64,000 bases of DNA from Nocardioides sp. QY071 (GTDB lineage: Bacteria > Actinomycetota > Actinomycetes > Propionibacteriales > Nocardioidaceae). A program made the translations under genes and the position numbers. Location: NCBI RefSeq assembly GCF_029961765.1, contig NZ_CP124681.1:5146001-5210000 (forward strand), written 5' to 3'. The notes below the pieces were generated by a model. That model made no database searches. It had not been told where the DNA came from and was given only the letters and a program-made list of their open reading frames with translations. This document shows, in pieces, positions 26,719-34,318 of the stretch. Numbering within the stretch: the stretch's first letter is position 1; each line of letters starts with the position of its first letter.

Positions 26719-26795
26719 CAGGACGCACGCCCGGTCCGCAGTTCCTGCGACAGTCGGGCGGAGCGGCCTTCGGCCGTGGGGCACGGTGTTCTCAT
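26718..26795 (-). CDS. Short leader ORF coupled to the monooxygenase gene
   Basis: 25 codons reading MRTPCPTAEGRSARL then SQELRTGRAS. It has the best ribosome binding site in the region (AGGAGG four bases before the ATG). Its TGA shares its A with the monooxygenase ATG. The monooxygenase itself has no visible Shine-Dalgarno sequence, so ribosomes may reach it by termination-reinitiation. It could act as a leader or attenuator peptide. It does not clearly match the polycysteine leader peptides known from mycobacteria, having only one Cys. Confidence 0.5.
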   Translation of the reverse strand: MRTPCPTAEGRSARLSQELRTGRAS

Positions 26796-26981
26796 GGGTC
26801 CTCCTGAGGTCTCGACTCGTCACCGGTCCTCGCGGCCCCGCCGTGGGCACGCGGAGCGCGGCGCCGCATCAGCCTGCAGGGGCCAATCGCCGCCCGCACC
26901 CGCCGTGCCACTGGGTGAAGTGCGCGGGCTGCTGCACGGCACACCGAGCCACTGGCGGCCCTTGAGGGGAGTCGATAAACT

Positions 26982-26999
26982 ACCAAGCGTTTGCTCAGG
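26982..26999. promoter_or_regulatory. KstR2-like operator site B
   Basis: ACCAAGC-GTTT-GCTCAGG: the left half is perfect, the right half degenerate. It lies 12 bp before the IclR ATG (27012) and overlaps its ribosome-site region. It is also in the divergent promoter region of the monooxygenase operon. Confidence 0.65.
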
Positions 27000-27011
27000 A
27001 AGGAGTGCACG

Positions 27012-27779
27012 ATGAGCTCTGCCATCGCGAGCTCGGTCGCCCGTCCAGCGACCCGCGAAGGCGTGCTCGAGCGCGTCACGCAGATCATGGACTGCTTCGC
27101 GGACGCAGCCGGGCCGCTCGGCCTCGAGGAGGTCACCCACGCCACCGGCCTTCCCAAGTCGACCGTGTTCCGGATGCTGCGCAAGCTCCACCGGCTCGGC
27201 TGGATCCACCAGGACGAGCGCGGCTATGCGCCAGGCCCGCGGATCACCCGCCATGACGTCAACGCCGAGCACGACCAGATCCGGATCGCGGCGGCGGTCG
27301 CCCTCAACGAGCTTCAGCTCGCCACCGACGCCGTCGCCCACCTGTCCGTGATCGACGGACCAGTCATCCACTACCTCGACAAGATCGGCGGAGCACGCGC
27401 GGCGAGCATTCCGTCGCGCGTGGGCGGCCGAGTCATGGCGACAGAGGCCGTGGGCGGTCTGGCGATGCTCGCCGCGATGCGCCCCGAGGAGGTCGACGAC
27501 CTGGTCGACCGACAGCACCGCTGGCACCCCGACCAGCTGACCGCGCTCCACCGGGACCTCAACCACATCCGCCGCAACCGCGGCATCGCGGTGTCCGACG
27601 GCCTACGCCTCTACGGGGGCATCAGCTCGCTCGCCGCGCCCGTGCGCGGTCCGCACGGTCCCGTGGCCGCCATCACGGTGGCGCGCCGGGGACAGCTCTC
27701 GACCGCGGTCGCCGGGCCCTTGCTGCTCAACGCCGTCCGGGCGACCGGTCGGGCCCTGCACCTGCTGCGCACGGCCTAG
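27012..27779 (+). CDS. IclR-family regulator (paralogue of the gene at 41130)
   Basis: 255 residues. A winged HTH (LGLEEVTHATGLPKSTVFRMLRKL, about residues 37-60) is followed by an IclR effector domain with ALNELQLATDAVAHLSV, DKIGGARAASIPSRVGGR and GLAMLAA. It shares long blocks with the IclR protein at 41130-41903, so the two are recent paralogues. ATG 27012 has GGAAGGAG seven bases upstream; an in-frame start at 26991 lies inside the operator and is rejected. The neighbourhood suggests it regulates the two-component monooxygenase operon, and its own promoter carries site B. Confidence 0.9.
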   Translation: MSSAIASSVARPATREGVLERVTQIMDCFADAAGPLGLEEVTHATGLPKSTVFRMLRKLHRLGWIHQDERGYAPGPRITRHDVNAEHDQIRIAAAVALNELQLATDAVAHLSVIDGPVIHYLDKIGGARAASIPSRVGGRVMATEAVGGLAMLAAMRPEEVDDLVDRQHRWHPDQLTALHRDLNHIRRNRGIAVSDGLRLYGGISSLAAPVRGPHGPVAAITVARRGQLSTAVAGPLLLNAVRATGRALHLLRTA

Positions 27780-27791
27780 TGTCTTGTCACG

Positions 27792-28349
27792 CTAGGGCAC
27801 CGCTACGAACAGACCCCGCGCCTCGACCGTCGCGACGTCGCCCCACCACAGCGCTCCGACGGTCTCGACCTTGCGGCCGCTGCGACCGACGATCTCGGCG
27901 GTGAGCCGCAGCGGCACGTCGAGCGGCGTGGCGACCCGGTAGTCCACCGTGAGCGAGGCGGTGACCGCGCGGACGGCGTGGTGCTGGACCAGGCTCGACA
28001 AGATCACGTCGAGCAGCAACGCACCCACCCCGCCGTGCAGCTTGCCGGGCGGGCCGGCGTACACCATCCCCAGCCCGGCAGGGATGGACGCGGTGGCGCG
28101 GCCGTCCTCGAAGAGCATGGCCAGGCCCGGCAGCGCCGGGTTGTCGAGATGCCAGCCGTAGTGGGGAGCACCGACCGCTTCGTCGTACGGCGTGCGGGGG
28201 ACGTCGTCCAGCTGCCGCTCCCGCAGCAGCTTGGTCAATGCCCGCACCGTCGCGGCCGCCTGCGCCATGTCCGGGTCGTCGACGTCGGTGACGGCCATGG
28301 TCGACGCGAGCTCGCGAACCGCCTCGGTCAGGTCGCGCCGGGCGTTCAC
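27792..28349 (-). CDS. Hot-dog fold thioesterase (PaaI-like)
   Basis: 185 residues. The core GPPGKLHGGVGALLLDVILSSL (about residues 99-120) is the hot-dog central helix with the HGG motif of PaaI-type acyl-CoA thioesterases, followed by SLTVDYRVATPLDVPL. Such enzymes release CoA from stalled or wrong acyl-CoA intermediates. GTG 28349 overlaps the upstream stop as GTGA, so it is the third gene of an operon with an SDR and a PaaY-like protein. That pairing resembles PaaI/PaaY rescue functions in phenylacetate catabolism; the link is by analogy. Confidence 0.85.
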   Translation of the reverse strand: MNARRDLTEAVRELASTMAVTDVDDPDMAQAAATVRALTKLLRERQLDDVPRTPYDEAVGAPHYGWHLDNPALPGLAMLFEDGRATASIPAGLGMVYAGPPGKLHGGVGALLLDVILSSLVQHHAVRAVTASLTVDYRVATPLDVPLRLTAEIVGRSGRKVETVGALWWGDVATVEARGLFVAVP

Positions 28350-28966
28350 CGCGACTCGCGCTCCGCCCGCAGCTCGTGCAGCGGCCGGCTCACCGAGGCG
28401 TCGGTGCTGACCCGCCGCCGGTCAGCCTCCTCGACAGCCACCGGCGCCACCTCGTGCATCGTGGCGAGCGAGCGCTGGGCCAGCTGGCGATAGACGTCGG
28501 GGCCGTTCGACTTCCAGGCCAGCTGGGCCTCGTCGAGCTCGCGGAGGACCTTCGCCGGACTGCCGATCACCAGCGAGCGTGACGGCGCGACGAAGCCCGC
28601 GCTGACCACACTGCCGGCGCCGATGAGCGAGTTCTCGCCGATGCGGACGCCGTCCATGACGACGGAGTTCATCCCGACCAGCACCCGCGGCTCGAGCACG
28701 CAGCCGTGCAGGATCGCGCCGTGGCCGACGTGGCTGCCCTCACCGAGGACGCAGTCGGCGCCGGGGTAGACGTGCACGACGCAGCTGTCCTGGACGTTGG
28801 AGCCGGCCTCGATCCGGATCCGGCCGAAGTCACCGCGAAGACTGGCCGAGGGGCCGATGTAGCAGCCGGGACCGATGATCACGTCGCCGATCACATCGGC
28901 GGACGGGTGCACATAGGACGTCGGGTCGCAGACCGGGACGACGCCGTCGATCTCGTAGAACGGCAC
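28346..28966 (-). CDS. Gamma-carbonic-anhydrase/PaaY-like hexapeptide-repeat protein
   Basis: 206 residues of left-handed beta-helix hexapeptide repeats (ADVIGDVIIGPGCYIGPSAS, GENSLIGAGSVV). Metal-ligand histidines are visible in CVVHVYPGAD and GSHVGHGAILHG. The family includes carnitine-operon CaiE, the PaaY thioesterase and gamma carbonic anhydrases. PaaY hydrolyses dead-end CoA esters in phenylacetate degradation. The residues after about 170 form a charged tail absent from short carbonic anhydrases. It is the middle gene of an SDR-PaaY-thioesterase operon under site C. A thioesterase or CoA-ester rescue role is more likely here than CO2 hydration. Confidence 0.85.
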   Translation of the reverse strand: MPFYEIDGVVPVCDPTSYVHPSADVIGDVIIGPGCYIGPSASLRGDFGRIRIEAGSNVQDSCVVHVYPGADCVLGEGSHVGHGAILHGCVLEPRVLVGMNSVVMDGVRIGENSLIGAGSVVSAGFVAPSRSLVIGSPAKVLRELDEAQLAWKSNGPDVYRQLAQRSLATMHEVAPVAVEEADRRRVSTDASVSRPLHELRAERESR

Positions 28967-28968
28967 GG

Positions 28969-29721
28969 TCAGGCCTTCATCCCGCCGTCGACCACGAAGT
29001 CCTGGCCGGTGCAGTAGCTCGCCGCGTCGCTGAGCAGGAAGGTCACCATCGCGCTGACCTCGTGGGGCTGCGCTGCCCGCGGGACCGGCAGGTTCGCAAC
29101 CACACCGCCGCCCTGGCGCGAGGCCTCCGAGAGCATCGCGGTGTCAGCGGCGCCGGGCAGTACGCAGTTGACGCGGATCCCGCGCTCGCCGCCGAGGTCG
29201 ATCGCAGCAGCCCGGCTCACGCCGCGCAGCGCGAACTTCGAGGCGCCGTACGCACTGCTCCCCGGCCAGGCCGCCAGGCCGGCCACCGAGGCGATGTTGA
29301 CGATCGCGCTACCCGGGCGCATGTGCGGCGCGAACGCCTGCATGCCGTGGACGGCGCCCATCACGTTGACCTGGAAGTGCCCCTCGAACATCTCCGGCGA
29401 CGTCTCGAGGAAGTGCGCGTACTCGCACCGGCCGGCGTTGTTGACCAGGCCGTCGACGCGGCCGTACCTCTCGAGGACGAACGCGGCGAGCTCGGCCCAC
29501 GCCTGCGGCGAGGTCACATCGAGGGCGGCCGAAGCGTGCCCCTCCCCCAGCTCGGCCGCCACCTCGGCGACGCCCTCCGCGGCGAGGTCGGTCACGACGA
29601 CGGTGGCGCCGGCCTCCGCGAGGGTGCGCGCGTGGGCGGCGCCGAGGCCGCGACTGGCACCGGTCACGACGACGACCTTGTCGGTCAGGTCGACGAGCGG
29701 GTGGGGTGCGGTGTCCGACAT
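28969..29721 (-). CDS. Short-chain dehydrogenase/reductase (SDR)
   Basis: 250 residues. The NAD(P) motif is TGASRGLG (about residues 20-27), NNAG is present, and the catalytic Ser-Tyr-Lys are in IASVAGLAAWPGSSAYGASK. The C-terminus has the usual FVVDGGM. It should oxidise a hydroxyl group, perhaps on a CoA thioester or ring. ATG 29721 is preferred over 29727 because GAGGAG is six bases upstream of it. It heads the operon with the PaaY-like and thioesterase genes and is divergent from the VOC gene across operator site C. Confidence 0.92.
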   Translation of the reverse strand: MSDTAPHPLVDLTDKVVVVTGASRGLGAAHARTLAEAGATVVVTDLAAEGVAEVAAELGEGHASAALDVTSPQAWAELAAFVLERYGRVDGLVNNAGRCEYAHFLETSPEMFEGHFQVNVMGAVHGMQAFAPHMRPGSAIVNIASVAGLAAWPGSSAYGASKFALRGVSRAAAIDLGGERGIRVNCVLPGAADTAMLSEASRQGGGVVANLPVPRAAQPHEVSAMVTFLLSDAASYCTGQDFVVDGGMKA

Positions 29722-29747
29722 GTTCATCTCCTCAGGGTTTCACATAA

Positions 29748-29766
29748 ACCAAGCGCTTGCTAGGTT
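29748..29766. promoter_or_regulatory. KstR2-like operator site C with overlapping -10 box
   Basis: ACCAAGC-GCTT-GCTAGGT at 29748-29765. Its first 14 bases also match the published KstR2 consensus AnCAAGnnCTTGnT exactly. TAGGTT (29761-29766) ends 6 nt before the VOC gene's ATG, giving a leaderless promoter inside the operator. Confidence 0.85.
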
Positions 29767-29772
29767 TCGTTC

Positions 29773-30216
29773 ATGACGACGATCCATCACGTGGGCATCA
29801 CGGTCAGCGACATGACGCGCTCCCTCGCGTTCTACGAGGACCTGCTCGGCGGCGAGCGCCTCGGTCCCTACGAGCGGCGTGGCCCGCGCATCGACGCGGT
29901 CACGGGCTACCCGGGCGTGGTCGTGCGCCAGGCGTTCGTCCGCGCCCAGGAGGGCACGACCGTCGTCGAGCTGCTGCAGTACGACGGCGGGTCGGACGTC
30001 GTGCTCGACCCGGACAACGGCCACGTGGGCGCCGCGCACGTCGCGATCACCGTGACCGACCTGGACGGCACACTCGATCGTCTCCGTGCCGCGGGGACCA
30101 CCGCGCTGTCGGACCCGATCGTGGCCAGCGAGCCGATGGCCGGGTGCCGCGTGGTCTATGTGCTCGACCCGGACCGGGTCCGCGTGGAGCTGGTCGAGCC
30201 GCCGGCTCACGACTGA
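29773..30216 (+). CDS. VOC-family (glyoxalase/dioxygenase/epimerase-like) protein
   Basis: 147 residues in two beta-alpha-beta-beta-beta modules. The N-terminal HHVGITVSDMTRSLAFYEDLLG supplies a His ligand, and AAHVAITVTDLDGTLDRL begins the second module. A Glu ligand is plausible in VRVELVEPP. This composition fits methylmalonyl-CoA epimerase and glyoxalase relatives. In a CoA-ester pathway an epimerase or lyase role is attractive but unproven. The ATG lies 6 nt after the TAGGTT -10 box, so the mRNA is leaderless. Its 3' end overlaps the convergent aldo-keto reductase gene by 10 bp. Confidence 0.85.
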   Translation: MTTIHHVGITVSDMTRSLAFYEDLLGGERLGPYERRGPRIDAVTGYPGVVVRQAFVRAQEGTTVVELLQYDGGSDVVLDPDNGHVGAAHVAITVTDLDGTLDRLRAAGTTALSDPIVASEPMAGCRVVYVLDPDRVRVELVEPPAHD

Positions 30217-31094
30217 CCGCGTCCGCCCGCGAGGTGGGCCAGCTCGTCCTCGGTGAGGACGAGCGTGGCCGCCTGCACCGAGTCGCGCACCGACTCCGGT
30301 CTGCTCGCCCCCGGGATCGGCACGATCCACGGCGAACGGGCGAGCTGCCAGGCCAGGGCGACCTGTTGGGGGCTCACCCCGCGCGCCTCGGCGACCTCGG
30401 CGAACGGAGCGAACGAGGAGCCGAGGGACTTCGCCTCCCGCATGCCGCCGAACGGGCCCCAGGAAAGGAAGGTGAGGCCGAGCTCGGCGCACAGGTCGAT
30501 GACCGGCTCGCTCCCCCGCGCGAGCGGCGAGTACTCGTTCTGCACCGACACGAGGGCGTCCCCGATCACCTCGACCGCCAGCCGGATCTGGTCACCATCG
30601 ACGTTCGAGAGCCCGATCCGGGCGACGATCCGGTCGTCGACCAGGCTCCGCAGTGCCTCCATCGACTCACGGTACGGCCGCCGCGGGTCCGGCCGGTGGT
30701 GCTGGTAGAGCGGGATGACGTCGAGGCCCAGCCGCTCCCGGGACGCCAGCGCCGCGGCGCGCAGGTGATCGCGACCACCGTCGATCCACCAGGTCAGGCC
30801 GTCGCGAGTGTGTCCGCCCTTGGTGGCGATCACCACGTCGTCCAGCGGACCGTCCCACGATCGCAGCGCCGCGACCAGCGCACGCTCGTTGACGCCGTAG
30901 CCGCCGACGGTGTCGAAGCCGGTCGGTCCGTAGACGTCGGCGGTGTCGAAGAAGGTGATGCCCGCGTCGAGCGCGGCATGGACGGCACGAGTCCCGCGCT
31001 CGACATCGCTCTCCGGGGTCTGGGTGAGAGTCATCGAGCCGAACCCGATCGCGGAGATCTCGAGGTCGCCGAGGCGTCGCTTCGGAAGGCTCAC
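30207..31094 (-). CDS. Aldo/keto reductase
   Basis: 295 residues of the AKR TIM barrel. Catalytic residues follow the family pattern: FFDTADVYG (Asp and Tyr, about residues 48-56), Lys in VIATKGGH, and His in YQHHRPDP. The NADPH-binding C-terminal loop is VPIPGASRPESVRDS. It should reduce a ketone or aldehyde, or oxidise the alcohol. GTG 31094 overlaps the stop of the upstream SDR as GTGA, so both are made from one operon controlled by site D. Substrate not predictable. Confidence 0.92.
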   Translation of the reverse strand: MSLPKRRLGDLEISAIGFGSMTLTQTPESDVERGTRAVHAALDAGITFFDTADVYGPTGFDTVGGYGVNERALVAALRSWDGPLDDVVIATKGGHTRDGLTWWIDGGRDHLRAAALASRERLGLDVIPLYQHHRPDPRRPYRESMEALRSLVDDRIVARIGLSNVDGDQIRLAVEVIGDALVSVQNEYSPLARGSEPVIDLCAELGLTFLSWGPFGGMREAKSLGSSFAPFAEVAEARGVSPQQVALAWQLARSPWIVPIPGASRPESVRDSVQAATLVLTEDELAHLAGGRGQS

Positions 31095-31813
31095 TTGCCG
31101 ACCGCCGTCCAGCCGCCGTCGACCGGCAGGCACACCCCGGTGGTGTGCGTTGCGTCGAGGAGCAGGTGGACGATCTCGGCAGCCATCTCCGCCGGCGTGC
31201 AGAGGCGGCCGAGCGGCGTGCGGGCCTCGACCGGGCCCACGTCGTAGCCGTGGTCGATCATGTCCTGCACCATCGGGGTGAGCGTGTGCCCCGGTGCGAC
31301 CGAGTTGACCCTGATCCCCAGCCCCGCCCACTCGATCGCGAGGTTCTCGGTGAGCTGGCGCACCGCGGCCTTCGCGACACCGTAGTCGGACTGGTTCGCC
31401 CAGCCCCGATAGGCGGTCGTCGACGACAGCGTCACCACGGACCCGCCCTGCGTCGCATCGAGCTCCACCAGGCGGCGGGTCAGCGCGGTCGCGGTCACGA
31501 GGGTGCCGACGACGTGGACGTCCAGCATCCGTCGGACGCCGGCGAGGTCGAGCTCCAGGGCCGGCACGAATGCGCCCCTGATGCCGTGGCTGGCCACCAG
31601 GTGGCGGACCACTCCTCGGTCAGCCTCGGCGGCCCGCAGGGCGGCGGTCACGGCGTCCGCGTCGGTCACGTCGAGCTCGTGATGGCCGACGTCCTGACGG
31701 GACGGGGTCGCGAGGTCCCAGACGGTCACGGCGTGCCCGCGCTCGCGGAGCCGGTCGACGACGGCCGCGCCGATCCCGCTGGCCCCACCCGTCACGACCA
31801 CATGTCCGGTCAT
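31091..31813 (-). CDS. Short-chain dehydrogenase/reductase (SDR)
   Basis: 240 residues with a standard SDR pattern: TGGASGIG (about residues 8-15), ASHG in place of NNAG, Ser in VTLSSTTAYRG, and the catalytic SDYGVAK (Tyr and Lys). The C-terminus is LPVDGGWTAVGK. ATG 31813 has GGTGGAG upstream. It is the first gene of a two-gene operon with the aldo-keto reductase, under operator site D. The ASHG variation at the NNAG position is unusual but known among SDRs. Confidence 0.92.
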   Translation of the reverse strand: MTGHVVVTGGASGIGAAVVDRLRERGHAVTVWDLATPSRQDVGHHELDVTDADAVTAALRAAEADRGVVRHLVASHGIRGAFVPALELDLAGVRRMLDVHVVGTLVTATALTRRLVELDATQGGSVVTLSSTTAYRGWANQSDYGVAKAAVRQLTENLAIEWAGLGIRVNSVAPGHTLTPMVQDMIDHGYDVGPVEARTPLGRLCTPAEMAAEIVHLLLDATHTTGVCLPVDGGWTAVGK

Positions 31814-31832
31814 TACTCCACCTCTTGTCTCG

Positions 31833-31850
31833 ACCAAGCGTTTGCTTGTG
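31833..31850. promoter_or_regulatory. KstR2-like operator site D
   Basis: ACCAAGC-GTTT-GCTTGTG, 20 bp upstream of the SDR-AKR operon start. Reading it as AcCAAGcgTTTGcT gives one mismatch to the KstR2 consensus. Confidence 0.7.
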
Positions 31851-31928
31851 ATGCAACCACCACGCCGCCTGACCCGCAAGGCCTGTCCCCTCCAGTGGCA
31901 CTGCCGCGCTCCCCGAGGTACAGTCGCC

Positions 31929-31947
31929 ACCAAGCAAGCGCTAGGTA
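31929..31947. promoter_or_regulatory. KstR2-like operator site E upstream of ipdAB-like genes
   Basis: ACCAAGC-AAGC-GCTAGGT at 31929-31946, an inverted repeat with a 4-nt centre. TAGGTA (31942-31947) may be the -10 box. The ipdA-like ATG (31958) follows with GGAGG in between. Sites D and E together fill the divergent control region between the SDR-AKR and ipdAB-like operons. Confidence 0.8.
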
Positions 31948-31957
31948 TGGAGGACTG

Positions 31958-32776
31958 ATGGCGGACAAGACCATGCAGCTGACCGACGTGGCGAGCCACG
32001 TCCGGTCGGGCATGACCATCGGCATCGGCGGCTGGGGGTCGCGGCGCAAGCCGATGGCCCTGGTCCGCGAGCTGCTGCGCAGCGACGTGACCGACCTGAC
32101 CGTCGTCACGTTCGGCGGACCTGACGTGGGCCTGCTCTGCGCCGCGGGCAAGGTGAAGCGGCTGGTCTACGGCTTCGTCTCGCTCGACAGCATCCCGCTC
32201 GACCCGCACTTCCGTGCCGCGCGCGAGGCCGGCACCGTCGAGACGACCGAGTACGACGAGGGCATGTTCGTCGCCGCCCTTCGCGCCGGCGCCAGCCGGC
32301 TCAGCTTCCTGCCGACCCGGGCCGGTCTCGCCTCCGACGTGCTGACGATGAACCCGGAGCTCAAGACGGTCGCGTCGCCGTACGACGACGAGGTCTACGT
32401 CGCCGTCCCTGGCGTCCGGATGGACCTCGCGCTGATCCACCTCAACCGCGCGGACGCGGCTGGCAACGGCCAGTACCTCGGCCCGGACCCCTACTTCGAC
32501 GACCTCTACGCGATGGCAGCGGACCGCACCATCATGAGCGTCGAGAGGATCGTCCCCACCGAGGAGCTGACCGCGACCGCCGCGCCGCAGTCACTGCTGG
32601 TCAGCCGGATGTTCGTCTCGGGCGTCGTCGAGGCGCCGGGCGGTGCCGGGTTCACCAGCTGCGACCCCGACTACGGCCGCGACGAGGCCTTCCAACGGGA
32701 GTACGCCGAAGCCGCCCGCGACCCCGAGGCCTGGGCCGCGTTCGAGAAGTCCTACCTCGAGGAGAGCACCCGATGA
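31958..32776 (+). CDS. ipdA: IpdA-like CoA-transferase-fold subunit alpha
   Basis: 272 residues. The sequence follows mycobacterial IpdA closely as I recall it: SGMTIGIGGWGSRRKPMALV, SDVTDLTVVTFGGPDVGLL, VKRLVYGFVSLDS, DPYFDDLYAMAADRTIMSVE and VVEAPGGAGFTSCDPDYGRD. In Mycobacterium, IpdAB opens the last steroid ring (COCHEA-CoA) by hydrolysis instead of transferring CoA. The active-site Glu in YDEGM (about residue 101) is kept. The neighbouring IpdB-like gene overlaps by four bases. The gene set lacks other HIP-pathway genes, so the substrate may be another cyclic keto-acyl-CoA. Symbol given for homology only. Confidence 0.88.
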   Translation: MADKTMQLTDVASHVRSGMTIGIGGWGSRRKPMALVRELLRSDVTDLTVVTFGGPDVGLLCAAGKVKRLVYGFVSLDSIPLDPHFRAAREAGTVETTEYDEGMFVAALRAGASRLSFLPTRAGLASDVLTMNPELKTVASPYDDEVYVAVPGVRMDLALIHLNRADAAGNGQYLGPDPYFDDLYAMAADRTIMSVERIVPTEELTATAAPQSLLVSRMFVSGVVEAPGGAGFTSCDPDYGRDEAFQREYAEAARDPEAWAAFEKSYLEESTR

Positions 32777-33552
32777 GCGCGACCACCGACGTCACCACCG
32801 AGGTCACCCGCGCCGAGGTCTGCGTCGTCGCCTGCGCAGACGCCTGGCGCGGCTCCGGCGAGATCCTGGCCCACGCCGTCGGCATCGTCCCGACCATCAG
32901 CGCCCGGCTCGCGAAGCTCACCTCCGAGCCCGACCTGGTCCTCACCGACGGCGACTGCTTCTTGATGAGCGAGCCGCCGCCGCTGGGCCGCAACGCGTCC
33001 GCCGGCGGGACCATCGAGTCCTGGGCGCCGTTCCGCCGGGTCTTCGAGATCCTCGCGACCGGCCGCCGGCACAGCATGATGGGCGCCAGCCAGGTCGACC
33101 GCTACGGCAACCAGAACATCTCCTCGATCGGCGACTGGCGCAAGCCGACCCGCCAGCTGATCGGCGTACGCGGCGCGCCCGGCAACACGGTCAACCACCG
33201 CACCGACTACTGGGTCAGCAAGCACAGCGCCCGGGTCTTCGTCGAGGCCGTCGACGTCGTCTCGGGCGTCGGCAACGACCGGGCGCGCGCCCATGAGGGG
33301 AGGGCGCTGCGCTTCCACGACCTCGGCGTCGTCGTCACCGACCTCGCCGTCCTCGACTACGACGACGACGGCCGGCTCAAGGTGCGCTCGCTGCACCCCG
33401 GCGTCACCGCCGAGGAGGTCGCCGAGAACACCGGTTTCGCGATCGACACCAGCACCGCCGGAACCACGCGCCTGCCCACGGCCGAGGAGCTCGAGCTGAT
33501 CCGCACGGTCCTCGACCCGAAGGGGCTGCGCGACAAGGAGGTACGACGCTGA
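32773..33552 (+). CDS. ipdB: IpdB-like CoA-transferase-fold subunit beta
   Basis: 259 residues, ATGA-coupled to the ipdA-like gene. Hallmarks shared with IpdB are RAEVCVVACADAWRGSGEI, PDLVLTDGDCFLMSEPP, MMGASQVDRYGNQNISSIG, GAPGNTVNHRTDYWV, VFVEAVDVVSGVG and the end IRTVLDPKGLRDKEV. The two subunits form an alpha2beta2 hydrolase in Mycobacterium steroid degradation. It ends 29 bp before the convergent KstR2-like gene. Pairing with a KstR2-like repressor and FadD3-like ligase is the same company these genes keep in steroid degraders. Activity on a steroid fragment is possible but not shown. Confidence 0.88.
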   Translation: MSATTDVTTEVTRAEVCVVACADAWRGSGEILAHAVGIVPTISARLAKLTSEPDLVLTDGDCFLMSEPPPLGRNASAGGTIESWAPFRRVFEILATGRRHSMMGASQVDRYGNQNISSIGDWRKPTRQLIGVRGAPGNTVNHRTDYWVSKHSARVFVEAVDVVSGVGNDRARAHEGRALRFHDLGVVVTDLAVLDYDDDGRLKVRSLHPGVTAEEVAENTGFAIDTSTAGTTRLPTAEELELIRTVLDPKGLRDKEVRR

Positions 33553-33581
33553 GCGCGTCGTACTCCCGTCGTCGATGCGGC

Positions 33582-34214
33582 TCAGGCGAGCAGTCCGCCG
33601 TGGAGCATCTCGAGGTACTGGTCGGCGAGCGCCTTGTGCTGCAGCCGGCCGCGCGGGTTGTACCAGCGCACGGTGGACCAGATCGCGTCGCGGATGAAGC
33701 GGTAGGTCGTACCGGGGTCGAGGTCGGCGCGGAAGTCCTCCTCGACCTGCCCCTGCTTGAGCACGCCCAGCCAGACCTTCTCGACGTCGAGGCTGGCCTT
33801 CTGGACGAACGCGAACTCGGGCGTCGTGGCCAGGAGCGCCGACTCGTTCTGGTAGAGCGCGACCGCGAACGGCACCTTGTGGATGGTCTCGAAGGAGTTG
33901 TAGATCAGCCCGTCGAGCGCCTCGCGCGGGGTCTGCCCGCGCTCGGCGATGTCGCGGATCTCGCCCAGCAGGTTGCCCATGAACTCGCGGAGGATCTCCG
34001 TGAGCATGGCCTCCTTCGAGTCGAAGTGGTGGTAGAGGCTGCCCGACAGGATGCCCGCCTCGTCGGCGATGTCGCGCACCGTCGTCTGCGAGTAGCCCCG
34101 CGTCGCGAACATCTCCGCCGCGATCGCCAGGAGCTGGGCACGCCGGGACGAACCCGCGCCGTTGCTCCGCCGCCGGCCGCCGCGCGCCGTAGCCTCGTTG
34201 TTGCTGCTCGCCAT
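33582..34214 (-). CDS. kstR2: KstR2-like TetR-family repressor
   Basis: 210 residues. The HTH TTVRDIADEAGILSGSLYHH (about residues 44-63) and the C-terminal YRFIRDAIWSTVRWYNPRGRL followed by DQYLEMLHGG closely resemble mycobacterial KstR2, which releases DNA when it binds HIP-CoA. It is divergent from the FadD3-like gene, and the site between them fits the KstR2 consensus. Related sites occur at eight other promoters in this window, so this protein is the best candidate for master repressor of the island. Its ligand is probably the CoA ester made by the adjacent ligase; that is inference by analogy. A basic N-terminal extension (residues 1-28) is longer than in KstR2. Confidence 0.87.
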   Translation of the reverse strand: MASSNNEATARGGRRRSNGAGSSRRAQLLAIAAEMFATRGYSQTTVRDIADEAGILSGSLYHHFDSKEAMLTEILREFMGNLLGEIRDIAERGQTPREALDGLIYNSFETIHKVPFAVALYQNESALLATTPEFAFVQKASLDVEKVWLGVLKQGQVEEDFRADLDPGTTYRFIRDAIWSTVRWYNPRGRLQHKALADQYLEMLHGGLLA

Positions 34215-34286
34215 GACTTGATCCTTTCCCACGGTCCCTCCCGCCGGACACACAGGCCGGCCGGGACGGGCAGGACTACAGTACCT

Positions 34287-34300
34287 AACAAGCACTTGTT
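34287..34300. promoter_or_regulatory. KstR2 operator site F (consensus match)
   Basis: AACAAG-CA-CTTGTT is a perfect 6+2+6 palindrome matching the known KstR2 motif AnCAAGnnCTTGnT at every fixed position. It lies between the KstR2-like gene and the FadD3-like gene, 18 bp before the latter's ATG. Confidence 0.88.
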
Positions 34301-34318
34301 CACGAGGAGTCTCGCCTG

